Positions 24,869 through 32,465 of a stretch of DNA of 64,000 nucleotides are shown piece by piece. The DNA is taken from assembly GCA_026706075.1 (NCBI GenBank), contig JAPOZM010000109.1, positions 1 to 64,000 on the forward strand, read 5' to 3'. Position numbers and translations under genes: made by a program. The number at the start of each line of letters is the position of its first letter. The stretch's first letter is position 1. Under the pieces are notes generated by a model. The model was not told the DNA's origin. It worked only from the letters and a program-made list of their open reading frames with translations, and ran no database searches. This DNA is from Gemmatimonadaceae bacterium (GTDB lineage Bacteria; Latescibacterota; UBA2968; UBA8231).

Positions 24869-26835
24869 GCCAGGGCGCCGGCCAGGCGCCGACACGCGCC
24901 CCTCCCCGCCGCCTGAGGACCCTGGGCCTGGGCCTGGCCGGGTGCCTGTGCATCGGCCTCGGCACCCAGTTCGGGGAGATGATCACCGGCGGCTCCCGGA
25001 TGGCCAGCGGCTTCACCACCGGGGCGGCCCTGGTCCTGCTCTTCCTGATCGCCGGCGGGCTCAACCCGGCCCTGAAGCTGCTCCGCCCCGCCTGGGCCCT
25101 GCGGCGCGGCGAGCTGATGGTGGCCCACGGCATGATGATGGTCGCCTGCGCCCTGCCCACGACCGGGCTGGTGGCCTATCACCTGCCGATCCTGATCCTC
25201 GCCTTCTACTACGCCACCCCCGAGAACGAGTGGGCCGAGGCGATCCATCCCCTCGTCCCGGAGTGGATGGCGCCCCGGGACCCGGGGGCGATCCGCTACT
25301 TCTTCGAGGGGCTGCCCGAAGGCGAGGCGATCCCCTGGGGCGCCTGGGTCCTGCCCCTGACCTGCTGGGCCGCCTTCTTCGCCGCCCTCTACCTGGTGAT
25401 GATCTCGGTGGCCGTCATCCTGCGCCGCCAGTGGATGGAGCGGGAGCACCTCGTCTACCCGGTGGCCCAGGTCCCCCTGGCCATGTCCCGCGAGGAGCCG
25501 GGCTCGGCGCTCAACCCCTTCTTCCGCAACTGGCTCATGTGGCTGGGTTTTGCCCTGCCCGTGCTGCTCACCACGACCGAGGCCCTGCACCAGTACGACC
25601 CTTCCTTTCCCTCGGCCCGGGGCCTCCTCTACCCGGGCACCAGCCTGCCGATCCTGAGGAACACCACCTCCATCGGCTTCCTCCTCAGTTTCCCCATCCT
25701 GGGTTTCTCGTACCTGGTCCGCCTGGACATCGCCTTCGGCCTGTGGTTCTTCAACCTCCTGGCCAAGCTCCTCCTCGGCATCTTCCGGGTCACCGGGATC
25801 CACAGCACCGAGCACCTCGACTTCGCCGCCAACTCGCCGATCCTGGCGCACCAGGGGATGGGGGCGATGATCGTCCTCTGCCTGGGGGGCCTGTGGGTCG
25901 CTCGCGGCCACCTGAAGGGCGTGCTGCGGTCGGCCCTCGGCGGGCGGGATGCGGGGACGGACGACAGCGGCGAGATCATGTCGTACCGCGCCGCCGTCCT
26001 CTCCTTCCTGGGCGGCTCCGCCTTCATGCTCCTCTTCCTGCGCGCCGGCGGCCTGCCCCTGTGGGCGGGGGCGACGATGCTGCTCGTCGCCTTCGTCCTC
26101 TTCATCGGCATCACGAGGATCGTCGTCGAGGGCGGGATGGCCTCGTGCCGGGCGCCGCTGATCGCCCCCAACTTCGTCGTCTCCGGGATGGGGACCGGCG
26201 CCGTGGGGGCGCGGGGCCTGACGACCCTGGTCTACACCTACTCGTGGACCGGGGACATCCGCACCTTCGTCATGGCCTCCGCGGCCCACGCCCTCAAGCT
26301 GCTGGATGAGGTCCGGGAAGCCGGCGGGCGCCGGTGGGTCTTCTGGTGCCTGGCCGCGGCCGTGGCGGCGACCACGTCGGCCTCGTGCTGGATCATGCTG
26401 ACCCTGGCCTACGAGCACGGGGGGACCAACCTCAACGCCGGCTACTTCCAGCACATCACCATGATTCCCATCCGCTACCTCGACTTCTACCTCAAGAACC
26501 CGGCGCCCCCCAACTGGAACGGCTGGATGCACACCGGCCTCGGCGCCGGGGCGATGGCCGTGCTCATGTTCCTGCGGCACCGCTTCCTGTGGTGGCCCCT
26601 GCACCCCCTGGGGCTGCCGATCAGCGCCACCCGGATCATGGACCTGGTCTGGTTCAGCGTCTTCCTGGCCTGGCTCGCCAAGCTGACGATCCTGAGGTAC
26701 GGCGGCCCCGGGCTGTTCCTGCGGCTGCGCCCCTTCTTCCTGGGCATGATCCTGGGGCAGTTCGTGGTGGCCGGCCTGTGGATCGTCATCGACTACCTTA
26801 CCGGCATGAGAGACAACATGGTCTTCGTCATCTGA
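24865..26835 (+). CDS. Multi-pass membrane protein of the DUF6785 type
   Basis: A 656-aa integral membrane protein with at least a dozen hydrophobic helices (for example LGLGLAGCLCIGLG, TTGAALVLLFLIAGG, ALYLVMISVAVIL). Conserved-looking pieces include REHLVYPVAQVPLAM and RIVVEGGMASCRAPL, which I associate with the DUF6785/DUF6784 family of uncultured and planctomycete-like bacteria; the family may be distantly related to oligopeptide transporters. It begins inside the stop of the DUF362 gene and is followed after 13 bp by an amidohydrolase-like gene, so these are co-transcribed. Transport is inferred from topology only. Confidence 0.75.
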   Translation: MSQGAGQAPTRAPPRRLRTLGLGLAGCLCIGLGTQFGEMITGGSRMASGFTTGAALVLLFLIAGGLNPALKLLRPAWALRRGELMVAHGMMMVACALPTTGLVAYHLPILILAFYYATPENEWAEAIHPLVPEWMAPRDPGAIRYFFEGLPEGEAIPWGAWVLPLTCWAAFFAALYLVMISVAVILRRQWMEREHLVYPVAQVPLAMSREEPGSALNPFFRNWLMWLGFALPVLLTTTEALHQYDPSFPSARGLLYPGTSLPILRNTTSIGFLLSFPILGFSYLVRLDIAFGLWFFNLLAKLLLGIFRVTGIHSTEHLDFAANSPILAHQGMGAMIVLCLGGLWVARGHLKGVLRSALGGRDAGTDDSGEIMSYRAAVLSFLGGSAFMLLFLRAGGLPLWAGATMLLVAFVLFIGITRIVVEGGMASCRAPLIAPNFVVSGMGTGAVGARGLTTLVYTYSWTGDIRTFVMASAAHALKLLDEVREAGGRRWVFWCLAAAVAATTSASCWIMLTLAYEHGGTNLNAGYFQHITMIPIRYLDFYLKNPAPPNWNGWMHTGLGAGAMAVLMFLRHRFLWWPLHPLGLPISATRIMDLVWFSVFLAWLAKLTILRYGGPGLFLRLRPFFLGMILGQFVVAGLWIVIDYLTGMRDNMVFVI

Positions 26836-26848
26836 CGGGGAGGGGCGG

Positions 26849-27619
26849 ATGGAGCGGATCGACTTCCAGAGTTGGATGCCCGGCGCCTTCGACGGGAAGC
26901 CCTTCGGGCCGGGGGACCTCGAGGCGTTGGAGGAGGAGGCCGGCGTCGGGCGCTGTGTCGTCATGCCGGAGGCGGAGGACCGCCCCGACAACGACCGCCT
27001 GGCCGCCCGCATCCGGGGCCGGCCCCGCATGGTCGGCTGCGCCGCCGTGAATCCGCGGCTGGGGGAGGAGGCGGTGGAGGAGCTGGAGCGGGCCGTCCTC
27101 GGGCTGGGCTTCCGGGGGTTGCGCCTGTTCCCGGCGGAACACGGCTATCCCGTGGACGGCGGGGAGGTGGATCCCGTCCTGGAGAAGGCGCGCGAGCTGG
27201 GGGTCCCCGTCACCGTGGACGGATGCCGGGAGAACTGCGAGCCCGCCCGGGTCGCCGCCGCGGCCAGGAAGTTCCCCGAGGTGCCCTTCATCGTCGACGT
27301 GGGGTTCCGCCCGAGCGCGCCCCCGGCGTCGATGAAGGTGCCCCTGCCCCCGGAGGGGCGAATCGCCGAGGCGGCCCGGGAGACGCCGAACGTCTACCTG
27401 GGGCTCACCGCCATGGCGGCGGTGGAGCTCTACTGCATCAAGCGCCTGATGGGGGTCTGCGGGCCGGAGAAGCTGATCTTCGGCTCCAACGCCCCCTGGG
27501 GCCTTCCCCGGCTGGCGGTGCGCGGCTTCGAGATGGTCCGCCTGCCCCGCCAGCAGGAGGAGGCGGTCCTGGGCGGCACCCTCGCGGCCCTTTACCGGCT
27601 GCCAGGAGAGGAGGGCTGA
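26849..27619 (+). CDS. Amidohydrolase-fold protein lacking all usual metal ligands
   Basis: A 256-aa short Amidohydro_2-like protein with GGGGAGG upstream of its ATG. The fold is recognisable (GFRGLRLFP, VPVTVDGCRE, KLIFGSNAPWG). The HxH near the N-terminus is replaced by DFQSW (residues 5-9), the barrel histidines by Asp (VTVDG, FIVDVG), and the catalytic Asp of GSDxP by Asn (GSNAPW). A zinc-dependent hydrolase mechanism is therefore unlikely. It is followed after 1 bp by a related gene and may form a heteromer with it, or may be a non-hydrolytic binding protein. Confidence 0.75.
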   Translation: MERIDFQSWMPGAFDGKPFGPGDLEALEEEAGVGRCVVMPEAEDRPDNDRLAARIRGRPRMVGCAAVNPRLGEEAVEELERAVLGLGFRGLRLFPAEHGYPVDGGEVDPVLEKARELGVPVTVDGCRENCEPARVAAAARKFPEVPFIVDVGFRPSAPPASMKVPLPPEGRIAEAARETPNVYLGLTAMAAVELYCIKRLMGVCGPEKLIFGSNAPWGLPRLAVRGFEMVRLPRQQEEAVLGGTLAALYRLPGEEG

Positions 27620-27620
27620 A

Positions 27621-28367
27621 GTGAGGATCTACGACTGCGAGGCCTACCTGCCCAACAGCGGCAATCCCTACCTCTGCGGCGACTCCTTCGAGCCGGCGGA
27701 CCTGATCCGCATCGTGGACGAGGTCGACACCGAGGCCGTCCTGACCATCCCCGCTCCCGAGGCGCCGCTGGAAGGGTCGGGATGGGAGCCGACGGACAAC
27801 CGCACCCTGAAGCGGGCCATGGACGAGTACCCCGGCCGCATCCTCGGCTGCTGCGTCGTCCGCCCCGCCGACGGGCCGGCGGCCGTCGACGAGTTCGTGA
27901 TGACGGTGAAGGAGTGGGGGTTCTCGGGGCTGAAGTACGGCCCGGGGCTGGAGGGCACGGCCGCGGATCTGGCGAGGGCCGCCGAGGAGATGGAGGTCCC
28001 CGTCACCATCCACACCAACGGATCGGCCGTGCTCTACGAGCGCATCGCCGCCCTGGCCGGGCGCCATCCCCGGCTGGAGATGGTCTTGGAGCACATGGGG
28101 TACCGCTTCAACGTGGACCTGGCCATCGATCTCGCCCGCCGCTTCGGGAACGTCCACCTCGCCCCCACGGTGACCGCGGCGGCCGAGCCCGGCGCCGTGA
28201 GGAAGGCGATCGACGAGGTCGGGGCGGAACGGGTCGTCTTCGGTTCCAACGCCCCCTGGGTGGCCCCCGTCCTCGGCGTCGAGGGGATCCGCCGCCTCGG
28301 CCTGGGCGAGGCGGCGGAAGAGCTGATCTTCCGCGAGAACTTCCGGAGGATCTACCGGCTGGGCTGA
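27621..28367 (+). CDS. Amidohydrolase-fold protein with partial metal site
   Basis: A 248-aa protein starting at GTG 27621, one base after the previous stop, with an AGGAGAGG site inside that gene. It is a paralogue of the preceding protein (GFSGLKYGPG, VTIHTNG, ERVVFGSNAPW). The two central His are kept (VTIHTN, LEHMGY), but the N-terminal HxH is replaced by DCEAY (residues 5-9) and the catalytic Asp by Asn (GSNAPW). It is therefore intermediate between the intact amidohydrolase at 19281 and its neighbour. Last gene of the four-gene operon starting at 22676. Confidence 0.78.
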   Translation: MRIYDCEAYLPNSGNPYLCGDSFEPADLIRIVDEVDTEAVLTIPAPEAPLEGSGWEPTDNRTLKRAMDEYPGRILGCCVVRPADGPAAVDEFVMTVKEWGFSGLKYGPGLEGTAADLARAAEEMEVPVTIHTNGSAVLYERIAALAGRHPRLEMVLEHMGYRFNVDLAIDLARRFGNVHLAPTVTAAAEPGAVRKAIDEVGAERVVFGSNAPWVAPVLGVEGIRRLGLGEAAEELIFRENFRRIYRLG

Positions 28368-28383
28368 GGCCCGCTGCGGCTAA

Positions 28384-28399
28384 CGCTTGAACTCAAGCG
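28384..28399 (+). terminator. Inverted repeat just after the amidohydrolase operon
   Basis: CGCTTGA and TCAAGCG flank AC, giving a perfect 7+7 bp dyad that begins 17 bp after the last stop. The loop would be very short and no T-run follows. It may be a transcript 3'-end structure or a protein-binding dyad, and is a weak terminator candidate. Confidence 0.3.
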
Positions 28400-28436
28400 G
28401 CCGTCGCCAACCCCTGCCAGCCTGGGAAATCGCCCC

Positions 28437-28466
28437 TTGACATGCAACCCTGTGGTTGCGTATCGT
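28437..28466 (+). promoter_or_regulatory. Promoter of the arsR-VOC pair
   Basis: A consensus TTGACA (28437-28442) and TATCGT (28461-28466) are separated by 18 bp. The predicted transcript would begin near 28473, only about two bases before the repressor ATG at 28475, so the mRNA may be leaderless. The operator dyad lies within the spacer. Confidence 0.55.
28444..28459 (+). promoter_or_regulatory. Palindromic operator for the ArsR-type repressor
   Basis: GCAACC-CTGT-GGTTGC is a perfect 6-bp inverted repeat with a 4-bp centre, placed between -35 and -10. A bound dimer there would block RNA polymerase. As I recall, similar GCAACC/GGTTGC dyads occur upstream of related ArsR genes paired with small cytosolic enzymes. 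This gives a simple autorepression model. Confidence 0.65.
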
Positions 28467-28474
28467 ATGCGCGC

Positions 28475-28747
28475 ATGCACAAAGACCTGGTCTTCAGGGC
28501 ACTCGCGGACCCAACGCGGAGGTTGATGCTGGACGAGCTCTCTGAGCGCAAGGAGCAGACGCTTTACGAGCTCACGGCGCGCTTGATCATGCGGCATGAA
28601 GTCGCCATCTCGCGACAGGCCCTGGCCAAGCACATTGATCTCCTGGAACAAGCAGGGCTTGTAAGCTCAGAGAAGCGTGGCAAGTATCGGATGCTTGTCT
28701 TCGACGATGAACCCCTCAGGGCTGTCATGGATCGATGGCTCAAGTGA
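28475..28747 (+). CDS. ArsR-family winged-helix transcriptional repressor
   Basis: A 90-aa protein. ATG 28475 starts MHKDLVFRALADPTRR, the normal N-terminus of this family; an upstream in-frame ATG at 28442 would overlap the promoter. The winged helix includes the recognition helix SRQALAKHIDLLEQAGLV and the wing EKRGKYRML. No cysteine metal-binding motif is present, so it is probably not a metal sensor. GC content is visibly lower than in flanking genes. It likely represses itself and the VOC gene 27 bp downstream through the dyad at 28444-28459. Confidence 0.9.
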   Translation: MHKDLVFRALADPTRRLMLDELSERKEQTLYELTARLIMRHEVAISRQALAKHIDLLEQAGLVSSEKRGKYRMLVFDDEPLRAVMDRWLK

Positions 28748-28774
28748 CACTACCAAAACAAGAGGAGGCCAGAT

Positions 28775-29158
28775 ATGCGCATTTCACTCACCAGCGTCTT
28801 TGTGAGTGACCAGGACGAAGCTCTGGGGTTCTACACGGAGACCCTGGGCTTTGTGAAAAAGCACGACGTCCCCGTGGGGGAATTCAAGTGGCTTACCGTC
28901 GTCTCGCCCGATGACCCGGATGGGACCGAGCTTCTGCTTGAACCAAATGAGAACCCGGTAGCGCAAGCATTTCAGAAAGGGATATTCGACCAGGGCATCC
29001 CGGCAGCGTCCTTTGGCGTTACAGACATCCGTGCAGAGTATGAGAGACTGAAGTCACTGGGCGTATCGTTTACGATGGAGCCAACAGAAATGGCCAACGT
29101 CACTATTGCGGTCTTTGACGACACCTGTGGCAACCTGATCCAGATAATGCAGACGTAA
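28775..29158 (+). CDS. VOC superfamily (glyoxalase/bleomycin-resistance fold) protein
   Basis: A 127-aa protein with GAGGAGG upstream of its ATG. Paired beta-alpha-beta-beta-beta modules are visible: SVFVSDQDEALGFYTETLGF at the start and SFGVTDIRAEYERLKSLGV in the middle, ending DTCGNLIQIMQT. The family binds a divalent metal for isomerase, dioxygenase or resistance functions. Here the usual second metal Glu near the end is replaced by Gln (LIQIMQ), so specificity and metal use are open. It is paired with the ArsR gene and ends 16 bp from a convergent gene. Confidence 0.88.
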   Translation: MRISLTSVFVSDQDEALGFYTETLGFVKKHDVPVGEFKWLTVVSPDDPDGTELLLEPNENPVAQAFQKGIFDQGIPAASFGVTDIRAEYERLKSLGVSFTMEPTEMANVTIAVFDDTCGNLIQIMQT

Positions 29159-29174
29159 CTGCGATCGACAGGAC

Positions 29175-30143
29175 TCAACGGCCGTAGACCGCCTGGATCG
29201 CCGCCCTCATGTAGCCGGCGGCCAGGGCGTGGCCCGCCAGGCCCCCGTGCTGGCCGGGGATGTGGGGGGTGTGGTCCATCATGAAGGGGCCCTGAAAGCC
29301 GATCTCCTTGTAGACCTGCATCGCCTTGAGCATGTCCACGTCGCCCTCGTCGATGAAGACCTCCTCGAAGTAGTGGCCCGATCCCTTGACGTTGCGGAAG
29401 TGGACGTAGACGATCTTGCCCTGGGAGCCGATGCGGCGGATGGCGTCGTACACGTCGACGCCCATCTCGGTGACGCAGCCCTGGCAGAAGAGCATGGCGT
29501 TGGCGTCGCTCGGCGCCATGCCGAAGATGCGCTCGTACTGGTCGAGGGTGGAGACGATGCGCATGGCGCCGCCCATGGCCTCGGGGATCGGCGGGTCGTC
29601 CGGGTGCAGGGCGAGGCGGACGCCGCAGGCCTCGGCCTCGGGGACGATGCGCTCGAGGAAGTACTGGATGTTGGCCCACATGGAGGCCTCGTCGATCTGC
29701 TTGTCCGGCCACTCCCCCTTGGTCCGCTGCCACTCGTCGTAGTCGAAGGTGCTGTACTTCGAGCCGCCGCGGCCGGTGGCTGACGTCGTGCGGAAGTTGC
29801 CGATGGGCTTGAAGTTGTAGCCCAGGGTCGGCACCCCGGCGTCGGCCATCGCCCGCAGGGCGTCGATCCACTGCTCGATCTTCTCGTCCCGGTCCGGCCG
29901 CGCCAGGGTGATCTCGTCAGGCCCCACGAAGGCGATGTTCGTGAACTTCAGGCCGTGGGACTCGGCGAGGCGGCGCACGCCTCCGAGATACTCCGCCATC
30001 TCGTCGCGGGTCGACATGGGCCCGTGGTGGCCGGCGGCGAAGGGCGGCGGGTTGACGGTGAGGTAGTCGACGCCGATCGCCTTGTAGTAGGCCAGGTTGT
30101 CGTCGTTGACGTGGGCGTGGTTCAGCTGGTCCTGGATGTACAT
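29175..30143 (-). CDS. uxuA: Mannonate dehydratase-like (UxuA family) TIM-barrel protein
   Basis: A 322-aa protein with a strong AGGAGGTGAAGGG site before ATG 30143. Family signatures are present: LALHPDDPP, a Cys-containing strand FCQGC, and YVHFRNVKG near the C-terminus, followed by a conserved His (MMDHTPH). UxuA converts D-mannonate to 2-keto-3-deoxygluconate using Mn2+ or Fe2+. It is shorter than the enterobacterial enzyme (about 390 aa), as is common in related sugar-isomerase-like proteins. It is the last gene of an operon with an Ldh_2 dehydrogenase and a mutarotase-like protein, which fits sugar-acid use. The exact substrate is inferred. Confidence 0.75.
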   Translation of the reverse strand: MYIQDQLNHAHVNDDNLAYYKAIGVDYLTVNPPPFAAGHHGPMSTRDEMAEYLGGVRRLAESHGLKFTNIAFVGPDEITLARPDRDEKIEQWIDALRAMADAGVPTLGYNFKPIGNFRTTSATGRGGSKYSTFDYDEWQRTKGEWPDKQIDEASMWANIQYFLERIVPEAEACGVRLALHPDDPPIPEAMGGAMRIVSTLDQYERIFGMAPSDANAMLFCQGCVTEMGVDVYDAIRRIGSQGKIVYVHFRNVKGSGHYFEEVFIDEGDVDMLKAMQVYKEIGFQGPFMMDHTPHIPGQHGGLAGHALAAGYMRAAIQAVYGR

Positions 30144-30165
30144 CCCTTCACCTCCTCCTGCTGTC

Positions 30166-31452
30166 TCAGCCGTTGAAGTCGTACTCCATCAACTCCTCCG
30201 TGCCCTGCCACATGATGCCGTTGTGACCCAGGCGGCGAGCCTCGTCGACGATGCGGTCGATCGCCTCCCGCGGCCAGCCCTCGCCGTGGATGATCGGGTA
30301 CGAGGGCATCTCCGGCGGCAGGTAGAGCTTCGCCTTGGTCAGGTCCCGCAGCACGAGGTCGGCCACGGGGATCCGGTAGGCGAGGGTGCCCGCCTCCTCG
30401 TGACGGAAAGCCTCGATCGTCTCGGGCAGGCCCATGCTGTCGTAGCCGTTGAAGCGGTAGACGACCTGCAGGGCGTCCTCCTCCGTCAGGCCCGGCACCT
30501 CCTCCTGGAGGAAGCGGGCCCACTCGATGAAGGTGTTGCAGACGAAGGCGGAGATGTGGGAGACGAGGGGGCTGGCGAAGTCGGCCATCTCTCCCCAGCG
30601 GCGGTGGTCGTGGCCGGCGGTCAGCGCCATGGAGCTGGGATAGGTGTCGGTGCCGAAGGCGACCTCCGGCGCCGCCGCCTTCACCACCGAGCGGAAGCGG
30701 GCCAGGCTGCGGGTGAGCAGGTCGCAGCGGAAGCGGACCCAGTCGAGGACGCCCGACTTCAGCCCCAGGGCGTGGACCACGTCGAAGAACCCGAAGCCGA
30801 GGCGGGTCACCTCCCCGAGGCGGGCGCCGTCGAGCTGGTTCAGCCCCTGGCGGGCGCTCTTGAGGTCCGCCACCATGCGGTCCATGTCGTAGCCCAGCTC
30901 GGCGGCGGCGGCGGCGCACGAGGCGCAGGTGCAGCCGAAGAGGCCGAGGGGGAAGCTGCCCATGGGGTAGCGGGAGTGGGTGTTGTCGAGGGCGTCGAGG
31001 CCGTACTGCGTGGCCCAGTGCACGTACACGGCCTCGAACCAGCGCCGCGTCCCCTCCTGGGAGGGACAGTACATGAGGCGCCGGATCGTCCAGGCGCCGC
31101 CGTAGGTCCAGACCTCGAGGTCGCACTGCTTCAGCTGGTCGACCACCGCCCGGAAGGCGGCGTCGTCCCCCGGGGCGTGGACGGCGGGGCCGTAGCCGGC
31201 GGCCTGGGGGTACTCCCGGGGGTCGACGGGACGGCCGTCGAAGTGGCGCAGCACCAGGCCGTCCAGCTCGGCGTCATCGGGGGTGCGGCTGCTGTAGGGG
31301 CTGAGGGCCTCGATCTCCGGCGGCAGCTCCCCGGTGAAGGGGATGATCACCGTGTCGAGGCCGATCTCGTCCTGCAGCCGCCTCACGTAGTCGGGGTGCC
31401 CGGTGATGACACCCGGGGTCAGGTAGATCCCGGTACGCCATGAGTCCGTCAT
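30166..31452 (-). CDS. Unrecognised TIM-barrel-like protein of sugar cluster
   Basis: A 428-aa soluble protein. ATG 31452 overlaps the stop of the upstream gene (TGATG). The pattern of strands and helices (GIYLTPGVI, EVWTYGGAWTI, YGLDALDN, VAFGTDTYPSS, HNGIMWQG) suggests an alpha/beta barrel, perhaps glycoside-hydrolase-like. A cysteine cluster GCTCASC lies mid-protein and could bind metal or form disulfides. I do not recognise the family. Its place between a dehydrogenase and a mannonate-dehydratase-like gene suggests carbohydrate metabolism. Confidence 0.65.
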   Translation of the reverse strand: MTDSWRTGIYLTPGVITGHPDYVRRLQDEIGLDTVIIPFTGELPPEIEALSPYSSRTPDDAELDGLVLRHFDGRPVDPREYPQAAGYGPAVHAPGDDAAFRAVVDQLKQCDLEVWTYGGAWTIRRLMYCPSQEGTRRWFEAVYVHWATQYGLDALDNTHSRYPMGSFPLGLFGCTCASCAAAAAELGYDMDRMVADLKSARQGLNQLDGARLGEVTRLGFGFFDVVHALGLKSGVLDWVRFRCDLLTRSLARFRSVVKAAAPEVAFGTDTYPSSMALTAGHDHRRWGEMADFASPLVSHISAFVCNTFIEWARFLQEEVPGLTEEDALQVVYRFNGYDSMGLPETIEAFRHEEAGTLAYRIPVADLVLRDLTKAKLYLPPEMPSYPIIHGEGWPREAIDRIVDEARRLGHNGIMWQGTEELMEYDFNG

Positions 31453-32465
31453 CAGAACCTCGTCTCCTCGTATTGGTCGTAGCCGCAGTCGACGCCGGCC
31501 TCCCCGGCCAGCTCCTCCAGCTCCTGGCGGTGCGCGTCCCCGAGGGGGATGCCCCGCTCTCGGTTCTCCTTCTCCCACTGCCACTCCATGCCCCCCGGCA
31601 GCTCGGCGCGGTCGAGGCCGGGCAGGGGCTGCATGGCCCTCGCGTCGGCGATGAAGCGGTCCATCTCGGCCGTGAACTCCCCGAGGTCCATGAAGCGCCC
31701 CACGTCCCAGGCGCAGAGGAAGGCCCCCTGGTTCGCCACCCACTTCGACTCGGGAGGGACCACGCTCGTCCGGTAGATCCCGGTGAGGATGCCGGAGAGG
31801 ATCTGGACGGCCGCCGAGACCCCCAGGGCCTTGAAGAAGCTGTGGGGCATCTCCTCCATCAGGTCCTGCCGGCCCGGGAGGATTACGCCCCCCATGTCGA
31901 GGATGAAGGGCGGCTGGTCCCCGGAGGGGAAGCCGATGCTCAAGGGGGAGGAGCTCATCACGCCCACGACCGAGCTCCCCGGGTCGAGGTGGTTCCGGTG
32001 GGCGGACATGGCCATGCCCACGTATCCCTGCTCCACCGCCAGGCGCGACCAGATCCCCGCCGAGCCGATGTGGAAGTGGTGGCCCGTGGAGCAGGCCCCC
32101 ACGCCGAGGGACCGCGTGCGCTCCAGGACCTGCTCCATGCCCACCCGGCAGGCCAGGTAGCCCAGGCCCCCGTCGCCGTCGACCACGGCGGTGGCGCCGT
32201 CGCTGGCGATCACCCGGACGTCGGGCTCGGGGTTGACGTTGCCGTTGTTGAGGTTCTCCAGGTAGTGGCGGAGCTGCCGGCTGCCGTGGCTGTAGAGGCT
32301 GCGGGTGTCGTTGGTCAGGAGGAGCCCGGCCAGGTAGTCGGCGTCCGAGGGCCGCATGGCCGTGGTGGCCAGCAGGTCCCGGATCACCCGGCCCTGGTGC
32401 TCCACGGGCACGAGGATCCCGTGCTCGGGGGGGTAGTTCCGCGATCTGAGCTTCGGGACCGTCAC
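31452..32465 (-). CDS. Malate/L-lactate dehydrogenase family (Ldh_2) oxidoreductase
   Basis: A 337-aa NAD(P)-dependent oxidoreductase. GTG 32465 overlaps the previous stop as GTGA and has GGGGAGG upstream. Family features include HGSRQLRHYLENL, a catalytic-His region STGHHFHIGSAG, and a substrate/NAD pocket SSPLSIGFPSG. Members oxidise malate, L-lactate, ureidoglycolate or sugar-acid derivatives. Its neighbours favour a sugar-acid substrate. It is translationally coupled on both sides. Confidence 0.85.
   Translation of the reverse strand: MTVPKLRSRNYPPEHGILVPVEHQGRVIRDLLATTAMRPSDADYLAGLLLTNDTRSLYSHGSRQLRHYLENLNNGNVNPEPDVRVIASDGATAVVDGDGGLGYLACRVGMEQVLERTRSLGVGACSTGHHFHIGSAGIWSRLAVEQGYVGMAMSAHRNHLDPGSSVVGVMSSSPLSIGFPSGDQPPFILDMGGVILPGRQDLMEEMPHSFFKALGVSAAVQILSGILTGIYRTSVVPPESKWVANQGAFLCAWDVGRFMDLGEFTAEMDRFIADARAMQPLPGLDRAELPGGMEWQWEKENRERGIPLGDAHRQELEELAGEAGVDCGYDQYEETRF

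Noticed and set aside
28376..28400. attC-like sequence (CTAACGCTTGA followed by a dyad) at the edge of the arsR-VOC insert
   Set aside because: One arm resembles the L'/R' end of integron recombination sites, but no matching second core site is found within 60-140 bp and no integrase is present. It is kept only as a plain inverted repeat.
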